Program-made: the position numbers and the translations under genes
Notes under the pieces: model-generated
The model's database searches: none
What the model was told of the DNA's origin: nothing
Seen by the model: only the letters and a program-made list of their open reading frames with translations
Assembly: GCA_030849075.1 (NCBI GenBank)
Contig: JASAOO010003547.1
Span: 54,374-118,373 of the forward strand
Length of the DNA: 64,000 bases
Source of the DNA: Zelonia costaricensis
Taxonomy: Eukaryota; Euglenozoa; Kinetoplastea; Trypanosomatida; Trypanosomatidae
Direction: 5' to 3'
In this document: piece after piece, positions 56,223-64,000 of the stretch
Position numbering within the stretch: the first letter of the stretch is position 1
How the letters are laid out: each line of letters opens with the position of its first letter

Positions 56223-56789
56223 TCAGAGACTGCCCGAGTGCTTGCCGTACTTCATGCGCTGCTTGGCGTGCGGCCGCGCCTGCCGGAGCCCGGAGATGCC
56301 GCCGACACGCCGGTTTACACCGAGGAAGCGGTAGAACATGTTCGGCAAGATGGTCTCGCAGCGCACCGCACGAAAGGCGATGAGGAAGGACAGCGCCGCT
56401 CCGATGATGAACACCGACGCGGCGCCGCGGTCTGTCTGGAGCTTGATGGCGCTCTCGGACGGGTCGGCCGGGTTGTAGTAGACGACCAGCTGCGTGCCGG
56501 CGCCGAGCAGGGTCGGGTTCGAGACCATCTCCTCCTTGTGCACGCCACCGCTGCGGAAGCGGTCGCCAACGTACTCGGTGCCGTCCACGGTGAACTTGTA
56601 CTGCACGTAGCTGGACCCGCCGCGCGTCATGACAACCTTGTGGTCAAAGATGGTCCCCACCGCCGCCTTCCACGTGCTGGAGCGGCGGTAGCGGTCCTCG
56701 GCCTCGGCGAGCCAGCGCGCCTGCACGTAGCCGAAGTAAGTGTAGATGGCGCAGAAGCCGACCCGAAACGTGCTCAGGTACCACGGCAT
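56223..56789 (-). CDS. DUF3592-domain membrane protein
   Basis: A 188-residue protein from an ATG at 56789. One hydrophobic segment lies at residues 8-23 and a second at 122-140. Between them is a soluble beta-rich part ending in the DUF3592 signature VVYYNPADPSES (102-113), preceded by a YKFTVDGTEY strand pair (64-73). DUF3592 proteins are small two-helix membrane proteins found in bacteria and eukaryotes, mostly without known function. The C-terminal tail is basic (RPHAKQRMKYGK). The gene sits between ATP synthase epsilon and RNase H2A, with no functional link evident. A longer frame begins with a non-ATG codon and was not used. Confidence 0.8.
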   Translation of the reverse strand: MPWYLSTFRVGFCAIYTYFGYVQARWLAEAEDRYRRSSTWKAAVGTIFDHKVVMTRGGSSYVQYKFTVDGTEYVGDRFRSGGVHKEEMVSNPTLLGAGTQLVVYYNPADPSESAIKLQTDRGAASVFIIGAALSFLIAFRAVRCETILPNMFYRFLGVNRRVGGISGLRQARPHAKQRMKYGKHSGSL

Positions 56790-57977
56790 CTTGATGTCGC
56801 GCTCCAATAGCGGCGCGCGCACACAGCCGGCGGGAAGCAAGAGAAGTCACACGGGGGTGAAGGGCAAAAGTGAATAGACGCCGCGCGCCTGGGCACCGCT
56901 CTCGTGTAGCAGTGGAAGGGGGAGGGGGAGGAGGGGGGAGGGGCTAGACACAGCAAAGGCGCACGCAAGGAGCAGCAGCGAGAGAGGGGGGGTGGAGAAA
57001 TGCTTGTGTGGACCCCCCGACCGCGCCGCCGTGACACGCAAGGAAAGGAGAAGAAAAGAGCCAAAAGGGGGTGCGTGCTTTCTTTCTTGTATTTTGTGAT
57101 GCGCTGCACCGGTGCGTGCCGAGCGAAAAGGATCGGCACGCCGACGTATCGGCGCGAGTCCCTGGGTGGGTGTGCGCCTGATGTGCGAAGTTTGTGCACG
57201 TGTGGATAAGGACAAGTACGGCGTAGCTGAGCATGCGAATGATGGGATGGGGGGGGGAATGAAGGTCGCGTGCAGCACAGAGGAGTTGAGGAGCAAACAG
57301 AAAGAGTTGAAGGGACTTCCTTTTTCCATCAATAGGAGACGCGCGATATCGGCAAGCGTGGAGGAGCGGTGCTGCAGAGGAGCAAGGAAAGCGCGGAGAC
57401 GAGGACTGCACGGTGCAGGACTGCGGCTACACGTCCCTCGCCCTCCAAGGCGTCGCTCCTTTGTGATCTCAGAAAGCTATAGCTCCGCATGCGAAGCCGC
57501 CCGCCTGGCTGCGCACTCGTCCTGTCCGACAGTAGACAAAGACGCGCATGTCTGCTCCCGCCTCCCCACCCTCTTAAAGGTGCCGCCATGCCCAGCGCAC
57601 ACGGAGGGCGGAGGGTGGCACAAGGAGGAGGGAGAAGCGCGCGCTCCATCCGCGTTCCATCCTGAACCGCATCGAGCGGCCCGCTTAGAAAAGTCTGTCT
57701 TGATGGTTTTGTGGTTTGTGTTGTGTTTGTGTTTCTCTTTATCCTATACGGACACGGTAGGGGAGTGCTGATGCGGTGTCCACTGCGGTGTCAAGTTCCG
57801 TTTGCTACTACACACACCTTCTGTGAGGCGCGCCGGGGCAACACAGAAGGAGAGAGGGAGGGGGTGCCGTTGTGGGAGGGGGGAGGGGGAGGGGGAGGGG
57901 GCACCCCTCGGTCGCTTTCTCCCTCCCCCCAAACCCTTGTCTGCGCGTCGATGCGGTGACGCGCGTGTGCTGCAGGC
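56790..57977. other. 1.2 kb spacer between ATP synthase epsilon and DUF3592 genes
   Basis: Mixed sequence with a purine block at 57840-57900. A 106-codon ATG-started minus frame (57329-57649) was considered and not accepted. Confidence 0.55.
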
Positions 57978-58199
57978 CTAGTAGTCCTTCGTGAAGGCCG
58001 GCACCTTCTTCACCTCCTCCATCGCACCCGAGCCGTCGTTCTTGATGGCGACGTAGTTGGGCGAGGAGAAGCGGGTGTATTTGGCGCGCACCTTCTCCTT
58101 CGTGGCCATGTGCAGAGCCTCCGTCGTGACGTTGAGGTACTTGACGTAGCTGATGCCCTGGTCACGCCAGTTCAGGGCGCGTGCGGTGCGGCGGAGCAT
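57978..58199 (-). CDS. F1-ATP synthase subunit epsilon, mitochondrial
   Basis: A 73-residue protein from an ATG at 58199. It starts MLRRTARALN and continues WRDQGISYVKYLNVTTEALH, the eukaryotic epsilon pattern (Trp-Arg-x-Ala/Gln-Gly-hydrophobic-Ser-Tyr near the N-terminus). The subunit sits in the central stalk of the mitochondrial F1 sector, next to gamma and delta. The C-terminal half (RFSSPNYVAIKN to FTKDY) is kinetoplastid-like. The size is in the normal range for this subunit (50-75 residues). A textbook acceptor site lies 74 bases upstream. The 89-residue frame starting further upstream lacks an ATG in a plausible position, and the family N-terminus fits the chosen start. Confidence 0.9.
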   Translation of the reverse strand: MLRRTARALNWRDQGISYVKYLNVTTEALHMATKEKVRAKYTRFSSPNYVAIKNDGSGAMEEVKKVPAFTKDY

Positions 58200-59392
58200 C
58201 GTGGGAGGGTGCGGTAGAGAGGTGGGTGCTGGGTTAAGGGCGGGCACAATACGGTGTGGACGGCGCAGCGAGGCTGCGGAAAGGGAGAGAGGAGGTGCCG
58301 CAGCCGGCGTTGGTGTGAACGCAGGGTGCGGGCGGAAGACCGCAGAGGTGGGAAGAGGAGAAACACTAATAGTGAGGCGGAGCCATTAAAGGGGAACGTG
58401 CATCACGTGGAGAAGCCTTTGTGCGTGTTGATGTGTGTTTATGTGTGTGTGTGTGTGTGTGTGTCTGTGTGCGTTCGTGCGTGCGTCGCACTATCATCCT
58501 CACCATCGGCGTTCTCATTGTATGAGGCACGCACTTTCACTGAGCTCGCCAGACGCCAGACACCCTCCACTCGCGTCTTCCTCCGCTGCCGTGCGTCTTG
58601 CTTGGCGCGCTGAGACGCCGGAGAATAGTAAAAGACAAAGCCTCACCTAGAGCGTCGCCGGTCCAAGCGAGCACACAGTGGAGAGCAAAGGTGCACGCGC
58701 TGCTGTGACGCGATGATTGCTTGATGTTTCTCTTCCTCGCAGGCCTTGACTCCTTTGTCCCTTTTTTTTCCTTTTTTGGTGGTCACATTTCAGAGTGAAG
58801 GGGCGTGTGCGAGGTTGATATCGGTAGCGTCGGCCGTGCTGTCGTCGTGCAGACACAGACAGAGAGTGAGGGCGGAGCCGGCGCAACGGGAAGCGGTGAA
58901 TAGAAGTGCCGACAGCGGTGGTATAAAGGGTGCCCCCGCCTCATCGAGTCGGGGGGCCTCGTTCACAAGGCCAGCAGCACAGAAGGACCAGCCATCGCGG
59001 CGTGAGAAGTAAAGATAAAACAGTCACTGAAGACACACAGGCAGCAATCAGGAGACGAGGCACCGACACAAAAAAAGGCACGGCGAGCAGCGCACAACCG
59101 CAGCAGGACAAGGCGCACACACGCCACAACAAACACGGACGCCCTGCCACGCGGTGCTGCGCTCCTGCCAGCGAGCGGTGTGCCGCGCCTGAGCGAGCTC
59201 CAGTTCCCCGCGCCACGCACGTCACGGCGAAGTGCATCCTCGCGCCTGTGCCGCGCAATACGGAGGCAGTGAGGTGGCTGTCTTGCCGTTGATGCAAGAC
59301 CTCTCCCCTGCAGGGCCAGGCTCCGTCCTCGACACATTCGGCAGACCAAAACGAAGACGGCACCAGCTGCCGCCGCCGGTGTTGCCACCGCT
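58200..59392. other. 1.2 kb spacer upstream of ATP synthase epsilon
   Basis: It contains the acceptor site listed separately, a TG tract (58440-58470), and the 3' UTR of the J-protein gene. No gene. Confidence 0.6.
58274..58300 (-). promoter_or_regulatory. Candidate spliced-leader acceptor for ATP synthase epsilon
   Basis: On the minus strand the tract CTCTCTCCCTTTCCGCAG ends with AG at 58274-58275, giving a leader of 74 bases to the ATG at 58199. Confidence 0.65.
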
Positions 59393-60271
59393 TCACGCGC
59401 TCTGCACGTGACTCCACCAGTCGGTCGCCGACGGGGCCGCCGCTGGCTGCCCAAGGCCCCCGGCGAGGCTCTCGTCGTACTTGCGGCGCTGCTCAGGGTC
59501 GGAGAGCACCTCGTTGGCCTTTGTGATCACCTTGAAGAGCTCCGCCTCCTCTTGCGTCTGGTCGCGGCCAACGCGGTCAGGGTGCAGCTCCAGCGCCTTC
59601 TTCTTGTAGCTGCGCTTGATCTCCTCCTCCGAGGCGGTCGACGCGACGCCGAGGACGTCGTAGTAGTTCATCAGCGCCAGCAAACGCGCCCGCACCTTGT
59701 TGTCGTCCTTGTTGCGCGTGAGGTGCGCCAGCGTCTCCCGCTCGTCCGTGCGGCCGCCACCGCCCTTCCGTCCCTGCCGCTCAAACGCCTCCAGGAAGCT
59801 CTCCGCGTTGTTGTAGCGGTCCTTCTTCACCGGCTTGGAGAGGTCAAAGAGGTTCGTGCCGTCGTCGGGGGAGGTGCCGCTGGTGCCGTCCACGTAGATC
59901 ATGGCCTGCGGCTCCGCGGCCTTCGCCTCCTTGCCGCCGCCGCCAGATGCTGACAGCGCAGGGGCCGCGAAAAGGTCGTCCAGCACGCTGGGCGCAGCAG
60001 GGGCGGGCCGCTGGGTGTGCGGCGATGACGTCGCGATGGGCTTCGCTGCTGTCGCACTCATCCCCGCTGGACTTCCAGGCCCGCTCACGTCCATGTTGCC
60101 GAAGAGGTCATCGAGCACGGACGCGTTGTGGCTCGCACTCGCAGTGGCGGGGCTGGCGTAGGCCGTGCCTGCTCTGTGCGGTTGCGCCGGCGGAGGGGGC
60201 CGCGCGATCACGACGGGCGGGCGCGGCGAGTGCGTCACCGGCTCGTCCTCGTCGATGTCGGAGAGACCCAT
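59393..60271 (-). CDS. J-domain (DnaJ/Hsp40) protein with repeated DDLF motifs
   Basis: A 292-residue protein from an ATG at 60271. The J domain is C-terminal, residues about 202-268, with YYDVLGV, the HPD tripeptide (230-232) that stimulates Hsp70 ATPase, and a KANEVLSDPEQRRKYD helix. There is no Gly/Phe region or zinc domain, so it is a type III J-protein. The first 200 residues are Pro/Ala/Ser-rich and probably disordered, but carry SVLDDLF twice (51-57 and 95-101) and NLFDLSKP (140-147). The last resembles a clathrin-box sequence; a J domain plus clathrin-type motifs would be auxilin-like, but this is only a suggestion. No signal peptide or membrane segment. It recruits Hsp70, and the N-terminal part probably selects clients or location. 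Confidence 0.88.
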   Translation of the reverse strand: MGLSDIDEDEPVTHSPRPPVVIARPPPPAQPHRAGTAYASPATASASHNASVLDDLFGNMDVSGPGSPAGMSATAAKPIATSSPHTQRPAPAAPSVLDDLFAAPALSASGGGGKEAKAAEPQAMIYVDGTSGTSPDDGTNLFDLSKPVKKDRYNNAESFLEAFERQGRKGGGGRTDERETLAHLTRNKDDNKVRARLLALMNYYDVLGVASTASEEEIKRSYKKKALELHPDRVGRDQTQEEAELFKVITKANEVLSDPEQRRKYDESLAGGLGQPAAAPSATDWWSHVQSA

Positions 60272-61446
60272 GTCGGAGCGATGCCCGCACAAAGGGGGAG
60301 AGGGGGGGAAGGGCTGCGAAGAAGAGACACAGAGACGATGAAACTGGAGCCGAGGCAGTCAATGGAACGGCTGGTCTCCCGCCCGCCTCGTGACAAACCT
60401 TTGCCGACCTTTTTTTTTTCTGTTCTTCCGCAGGAGCGCTCGTTCGCTCGAGTGCGCTGTCCTACGCTTGTCCGATGGTGATCACGAAGTGGCCGCGTCA
60501 CTAAAACGCCCGGTGCGCCTTTTTTTAGTGCTTGTGTGTGAGTGGCGGTAAGGGCGCCGGTACTCGCGTTCAAAGTGAGGTTGCCGCCCTCTTCCTCTGT
60601 GTCTTCCTGTGTGCGATAAGGAGTGGCGCCGGTGCGCGTGCGAGGTCGATGCCACACCGGGGGTGAGGGGGGACGAAGTGAGAAGGGGGTGTGCGTTTCT
60701 GCGGGGGGCGCAAGAGCCGGCAGCGAAGGGGGAGCGGGGAGACTGGGAATGGAGGGGCGGGCCACAGCGAAGAGGCTGAGGAGGAGAGGAGGAGGGGGGG
60801 AGGGGGGCAAAGGAATAGGCTCGTCTCCTGCGGAGGTTCGAAAAGCGGCTGTGCCTGCCTCCGCACCACATCGCACGTACCTGAGGAATGCATGCGTACC
60901 TAGCGCTGTAGGGTGCTCCGTCGCAGCGCTCGACCTCCCCTGTGTGTCACACGGCCTCTCAAGGCTGCGCTGCCGCGCGCGAAGAGGGGGGAAGGGGGCG
61001 AGCGAAACAGGAGGGGAGAGGGGGGGCGGCGGCGTGCCTGAGGCGCACGAGGAAGCAGAGAAGCAGCGAGCCGTGGTGCTTCCCTCGCCCCCTTCCCCGC
61101 ATCACGGTCGCTCTGCGAGACGCATGCGCCGCCGCCCGACCGAGCAGAAGAGCGGAGGAGTGCTTACACGCCCTCCTACTCAGCTGCCTTCTTCTTCCCC
61201 CCCCCCCCTTGTGAGGGCAACTCCGCGGTTGGTTGAGTATGCCCATACAGCGGTGTTTCCGTGGATTATCTTGTTTGTTTGTTTGTTGGCAAGCTCGAGT
61301 GGCACGCGTGTGCGTGTGTGTGCCACTCAGAACGGAAGAAAAAGAAAACTCAAAAGTAAGAGAGAAGAAACACGAAGCGAAGGCGCACGCAGCACGCTAC
61401 GCGAAGAGCCCGCGCAAGAGGCGGGAGGTAACGCGCACGTTCCACG
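60272..61446. other. 1.2 kb spacer downstream of the S27a fusion
   Basis: 3' UTR of the S27a fusion and leader of the J-protein gene. The plus strand shows G-rich blocks at 60785-60810 and 60985-61030. No gene was recognised. Confidence 0.6.
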
Positions 61447-61905
61447 TTACTTGCCCTCCGACTTGTAGGTGAGGTGGCACTTGCCGCAGTACTGGCGATC
61501 CTTGTGCTGCGCCATGTACACGCCGGCGCCGCACTGCGGGTGGGGGCAGTCCTGGCGGGTGCGCTCCACCTTGTACGAGCCGTCGTCGTTCTCCGTCACC
61601 TTGAAGTACTTGAGCGCGCGCATCTTCTCCAGCTTGTGGCGGTGCGTCGGCTTCTTCGGCTTCGTGAAGATGCGCTTCTTCTTCTTCTTGCCCTTACCGC
61701 CCTCAACCGGGACAGCCACGTCGACCGTGGACTCCTGGACGAGGCCGTACGCGGCGAGCGTCTCCTCCTCGGCGAGGCACATGCCGGCGAAGAAGAGGTT
61801 GCCCTCCGCCACGTTGGCCTGCGCCTTGAGGGCGGCGACGGTGTCCTCGGCGGACACGCGCACGGCCACGGTGCGGCCGGCGGCGTTCTTGATGAAGATC
61901 TGCAT
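61447..61905 (-). CDS. RPS27A: Ubiquitin-like domain / 40S ribosomal protein S27a (eS31) fusion
   Basis: A 152-residue protein from an ATG at 61905. Residues 1-70 are a shortened, diverged ubiquitin fold: MQIFIK start, LKAQA helix, [26 protein letters not shown] end, then VEGG. Canonical ubiquitin has 76 residues; here Lys48 and Lys63 have no equivalent and the tail is VPVEGG, not LRLRGG. The S27a part has the Lys-rich start (KGKKKKKR) and the eS31 zinc site (C-x4-C then C-x2-C around QDCPHPQC and YCGKC). In most eukaryotes the ubiquitin part is cleaved off after Gly-Gly; Gly-Gly is kept here but the surrounding residues are changed. The protein is part of the small ribosomal subunit beak. 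Neighbouring eIF4E5 is also a translation gene. Confidence 0.95.
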   Translation of the reverse strand: MQIFIKNAAGRTVAVRVSAEDTVAALKAQANVAEGNLFFAGMCLAEEETLAAYGLVQESTVDVAVPVEGGKGKKKKKRIFTKPKKPTHRHKLEKMRALKYFKVTENDDGSYKVERTRQDCPHPQCGAGVYMAQHKDRQYCGKCHLTYKSEGK

Positions 61906-61919
61906 CTCTTCCGTTTCTT

Positions 61920-61990
61920 CTTTTTCAGCAGACGCGTGTGTGATGTTTGTGTGCGTCAGAGAGGGAGAGAGGGGTAGAGATGGGGGGGGC
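61920..61990 (-). promoter_or_regulatory. Candidate spliced-leader acceptor for the S27a fusion
   Basis: On the minus strand a C/T tract (about 61957-61990) is followed by no AG until 61920-61921, which leaves a leader of about 14 bases. Short leaders are typical of ribosomal protein genes. Confidence 0.5.
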
Positions 61991-62900
61991 AAGGGCAGCA
62001 TGAGCGGCATGAGCGGGCAGACGAAGCGTTGATGGAGATGCGCACACGATGCAATACGACGGTTCAAAGAGGGGGAAGAGGCGTGGAGGCAACAAGGAGT
62101 GAGTCAGACGCGCGGTGCTGTTTCCCAGGGTGACATAGAAAGGCGCACCTACATGCGTGGCAGTGGTGGGCGAAGCGGAGGGAGGGGGAGGGGGGGAGGG
62201 GGGCCAACCGCAGACTCGGCACTGAACACTTCTCAACGCGGTTGCTGTAGAAGAAGTCTGTTCACGCCCGCCGCAAGCACATCCTGCGCCGTTCTGCGGT
62301 GCGCAGGAGCCGGTGGCAAAGGAGCTGGAGGTGCAGGTTTCCTCGCCTTTTCTTTCTCTCTCGCCCGCTCTCCTCCTCCTCCTCGGCCCAGCTCTCTCGC
62401 TCGCCACGCCGTGCCACGGGGCGAAGTGCGGCCTCCTCTAACGGGACACCCGCACGCGCGGTCGCACGGCTCTTGGGACCGAGGAAGGGAGAAGAAAGCA
62501 AACGCTGTGCCGCTAGCTTCTCGCTGAGGACCAGCTTCGTGGCCCTCTGTACGTCTTCTTGCTGCTGCAGTTTGTTTGTGTGTTCATGGGAGATGTGGAG
62601 GCTTGACGTGTGTGGACGTCAGTCTCCCTCGGGTGCGCCCCGGGTCGAGGAAGTGGTTAGCGATTAGGCAGAGGTGGGGAAGGAAGTGGAGAGGCGGGAT
62701 GGAGACGGGGCAAAAACAAAAACAGAAAAGAGCGCGCCAGAAACGCCGACAGACGCACGAAGACAGACAGACAGAGACAGAGAGTGAGGCAACAAAAGAC
62801 GTGGACGCAACAGGGAAGCACGCACTTCGGCACGCCGACCAACACTGAAGAGAACTTGAAAAGCCAACTTAGCACACCAACAGACGGACACACACTGACA

Positions 62901-62907
<7 letters not shown>

Positions 62908-62938
<31 letters not shown>
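62908..62938. repeat. (CA)n microsatellite, 31 bases
   Basis: A pure AC/CA run, the longest perfect dinucleotide tract noticed. It lies in the 3' UTR region of the eIF4E-like gene (TG in the transcript). Confidence 0.9.
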
Positions 62939-62939
<1 letters not shown>

Positions 62940-62992
62940 CCAAGAGAATTGCGCAGAGGGGCGACATGCAGATCATCTGCACGTGTTTCTGT

Positions 62993-63021
62993 GGGTGTGT
63001 GTGGGTGTGTGTGGGTGTGTT
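62993..63021. repeat. GTGGGTGTGT 10-base tandem repeat
   Basis: Three near-perfect copies of a 10-base TG-type unit, about 140 bases downstream of the eIF4E-like stop codon. Confidence 0.8.
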
Positions 63022-63161
63022 TTTTATTCGTGTCTGACCGAAATAGCCTCGCGCAAGAGTGCACAACTCCTTCTCGCTTTTTCGCATTTACTTCTCCCTG
63101 CGTGCAATGCAATCCTATTGCTTCTCCCTCCACGCATCTCCGCTCTCCGCCTCGCATGTGC

Positions 63162-63797
63162 TTACGCGATGGACGGGGAAGCGGGACTCGACGCGCTGGT
63201 GGGCAGTGCCTTCTTCTCCTTGCTTGGGGCGGCTGCGTCGAAGCTGGCCTCCGCGATATTATACGAGTTTGGCGCCAAGCCCTTCTCCTTCATGGCCTCC
63301 GCCAGGAACTCGGCGACGGCGCGGGAACGGCTGGAGTCACTAAGCCACACCTCGACACGAATCTGCTCGGAGTTCTCGCGAGTGGGACGGGCTGCGATGC
63401 GCAGCACGTCGCACACGGGCTGGTCGTCGCTTGCCTTCTCCGCTACCGTCTCACCCATCACGACGGCAAGCACCAGCTCGAGTCCCGCCTCCGTCGTCGG
63501 CGGCTTCAAGAGATTGATCATAATGCGCGACCCGTTGGGGAAGGCCTCGTAGCTCGGCGGCTCCTTGTTGTTGCGCGCGAAAATGAGCGTGCTGCCCATG
63601 CCTAGTTGGTGCACCTTGGGAAGCGAGTTCATCGTCGACCACAGCTCCTCCACCGACGTGATCCAGTCGAGCTTCTGCGTCCGCTCCTGCGCCGCCAGCT
63701 GCCAGTTGCCCTTGTAGTCTGTGTTCACCGTGTCCGCCGTTAGCAGCGGCAGGAAGCTAACGAACCACTTGTCACGAAGCGCGTGCGTGGCGGCCAT
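63162..63797 (-). CDS. EIF4E5: Cap-binding translation factor eIF4E, kinetoplastid EIF4E5 type
   Basis: A 211-residue protein from an ATG at 63797. It keeps the eIF4E core: DKWFVSF (W11), GNWQ (W32, equivalent to cap-stacking W56 of human eIF4E), SVEELWSTMN (W53, equivalent to W73 that contacts eIF4G), and VEVWLSD (W151, equivalent to W166). The second cap-stacking position (human W102, EPMWED) reads EPPSYEAF, so the Trp is replaced by Tyr83 or Ser82; the W113 equivalent is also lost. The C-terminus is Ser/Ala/Pro-rich. Trypanosomatids have six eIF4E forms; the short length, the lack of an N-terminal extension and the position next to S27a fit EIF4E5 (recalled as LmjF.36.0590 in L. major). 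An acceptor site lies about 76 bases upstream. Confidence 0.88.
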   Translation of the reverse strand: MAATHALRDKWFVSFLPLLTADTVNTDYKGNWQLAAQERTQKLDWITSVEELWSTMNSLPKVHQLGMGSTLIFARNNKEPPSYEAFPNGSRIMINLLKPPTTEAGLELVLAVVMGETVAEKASDDQPVCDVLRIAARPTRENSEQIRVEVWLSDSSRSRAVAEFLAEAMKEKGLAPNSYNIAEASFDAAAPSKEKKALPTSASSPASPSIA

Positions 63798-63872
63798 CTT
63801 GTTCGCACAGTCGCGCCTCGACTAAAGAGCGTCTCTTCTTGTGTCCTGTGCCGAGGAGGCGAGCCGCTTTGT

Positions 63873-63900
63873 CTATGGGGGAAGTGAAGGGTGGTGGGGG
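63873..63900 (-). promoter_or_regulatory. Candidate spliced-leader acceptor for the eIF4E-like gene
   Basis: On the minus strand the tract CCCTTCACTTCCCCCATAG ends with AG at 63873-63874, giving a leader of about 75 bases. Confidence 0.6.
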
Positions 63901-64000
63901 TGTCGTGTAACGAACCGAGCCTGCGGTCGGGTGCAGACGATCCGGGGCAGCCGTTGGGGTGGGACACGGAGACTACAGAAACGAGCACGACTCACCGTTC

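Larger units (their letters stand above)
61906..63161. other. 1.3 kb spacer between eIF4E-like and S27a genes
   Basis: No gene. It includes the S27a acceptor, a 31-base CA microsatellite (62908-62938) and GTGGGTGTGT copies (62993-63021). Confidence 0.6.

Noticed and set aside
57329..57649. 106-codon ATG-started minus frame
   Set aside because: Mixed third positions and no recognisable feature; no good acceptor was seen. Possible but not supportable.
1..64000. SIDER retroposons, tRNA, rRNA, CRISPR, strand-switch region
   Set aside because: None could be recognised by eye. SIDER elements are too degenerate to call without a profile search; all supported genes share one strand, so there is no switch region.

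Overview
The window is nuclear chromosomal DNA of a trypanosomatid, most likely Leishmania or a close Leishmaniinae relative. Every convincing gene is intronless and lies on the minus strand, so this is one stretch of a polycistronic transcription unit read from right to left. Genes have G/C-rich third codon positions. They are separated by long spacers that are very purine-rich on the plus strand (pyrimidine-rich in the transcript) and full of CA/TG microsatellites and G-runs. The gene order also points there: from memory, an EIF4E5-type cap-binding protein, the S27a fusion, ATP synthase epsilon, RNase H2A, an ERK8/MPK2 kinase and CCCH zinc-finger genes lie together on Leishmania chromosome 36 and Trypanosoma brucei chromosome 10. 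That synteny was recalled, not searched.

In transcription order, the right third (64.0-51.8 kb) is gene-dense. It holds an eIF4E5-like translation factor, a ubiquitin-like/ribosomal protein S27a fusion, a J-domain protein, F1-ATP synthase epsilon, a two-helix DUF3592 membrane protein, RNase H2 subunit A and a PIG-U/TTA2-like GPI transamidase subunit.

The middle (51.8-29.0 kb) starts with a 6.2 kb spacer. It then holds a secretory-looking Cys-rich protein, a weak candidate ORF, an SLC35F6-like transporter, a 915-residue disordered protein of unknown function, two neighbouring mitochondrial-looking proteins (one a clear mtSSB, one a possible divergent OB-fold relative) and the ciliary/basal body protein CFAP410.

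The left part (29.0-0 kb) is unusually gene-poor: an MPK2/ERK8-type MAP kinase and two paralogous multi-finger CCCH proteins, the last cut by the window edge. The spacers around them are 3.5, 7.4 and 13.5 kb and appear to hold only long UTRs.

The genes cover housekeeping translation, respiration, DNA repair, GPI anchoring and mitochondrial DNA, followed by regulatory genes (kinase, cilium protein, RNA-binding proteins) with very long non-coding flanks. No tRNA, rRNA, complete transposon or CRISPR was recognised. Gene starts are the first in-frame ATG; many longer frames open only with TTG or GTG and were not used.
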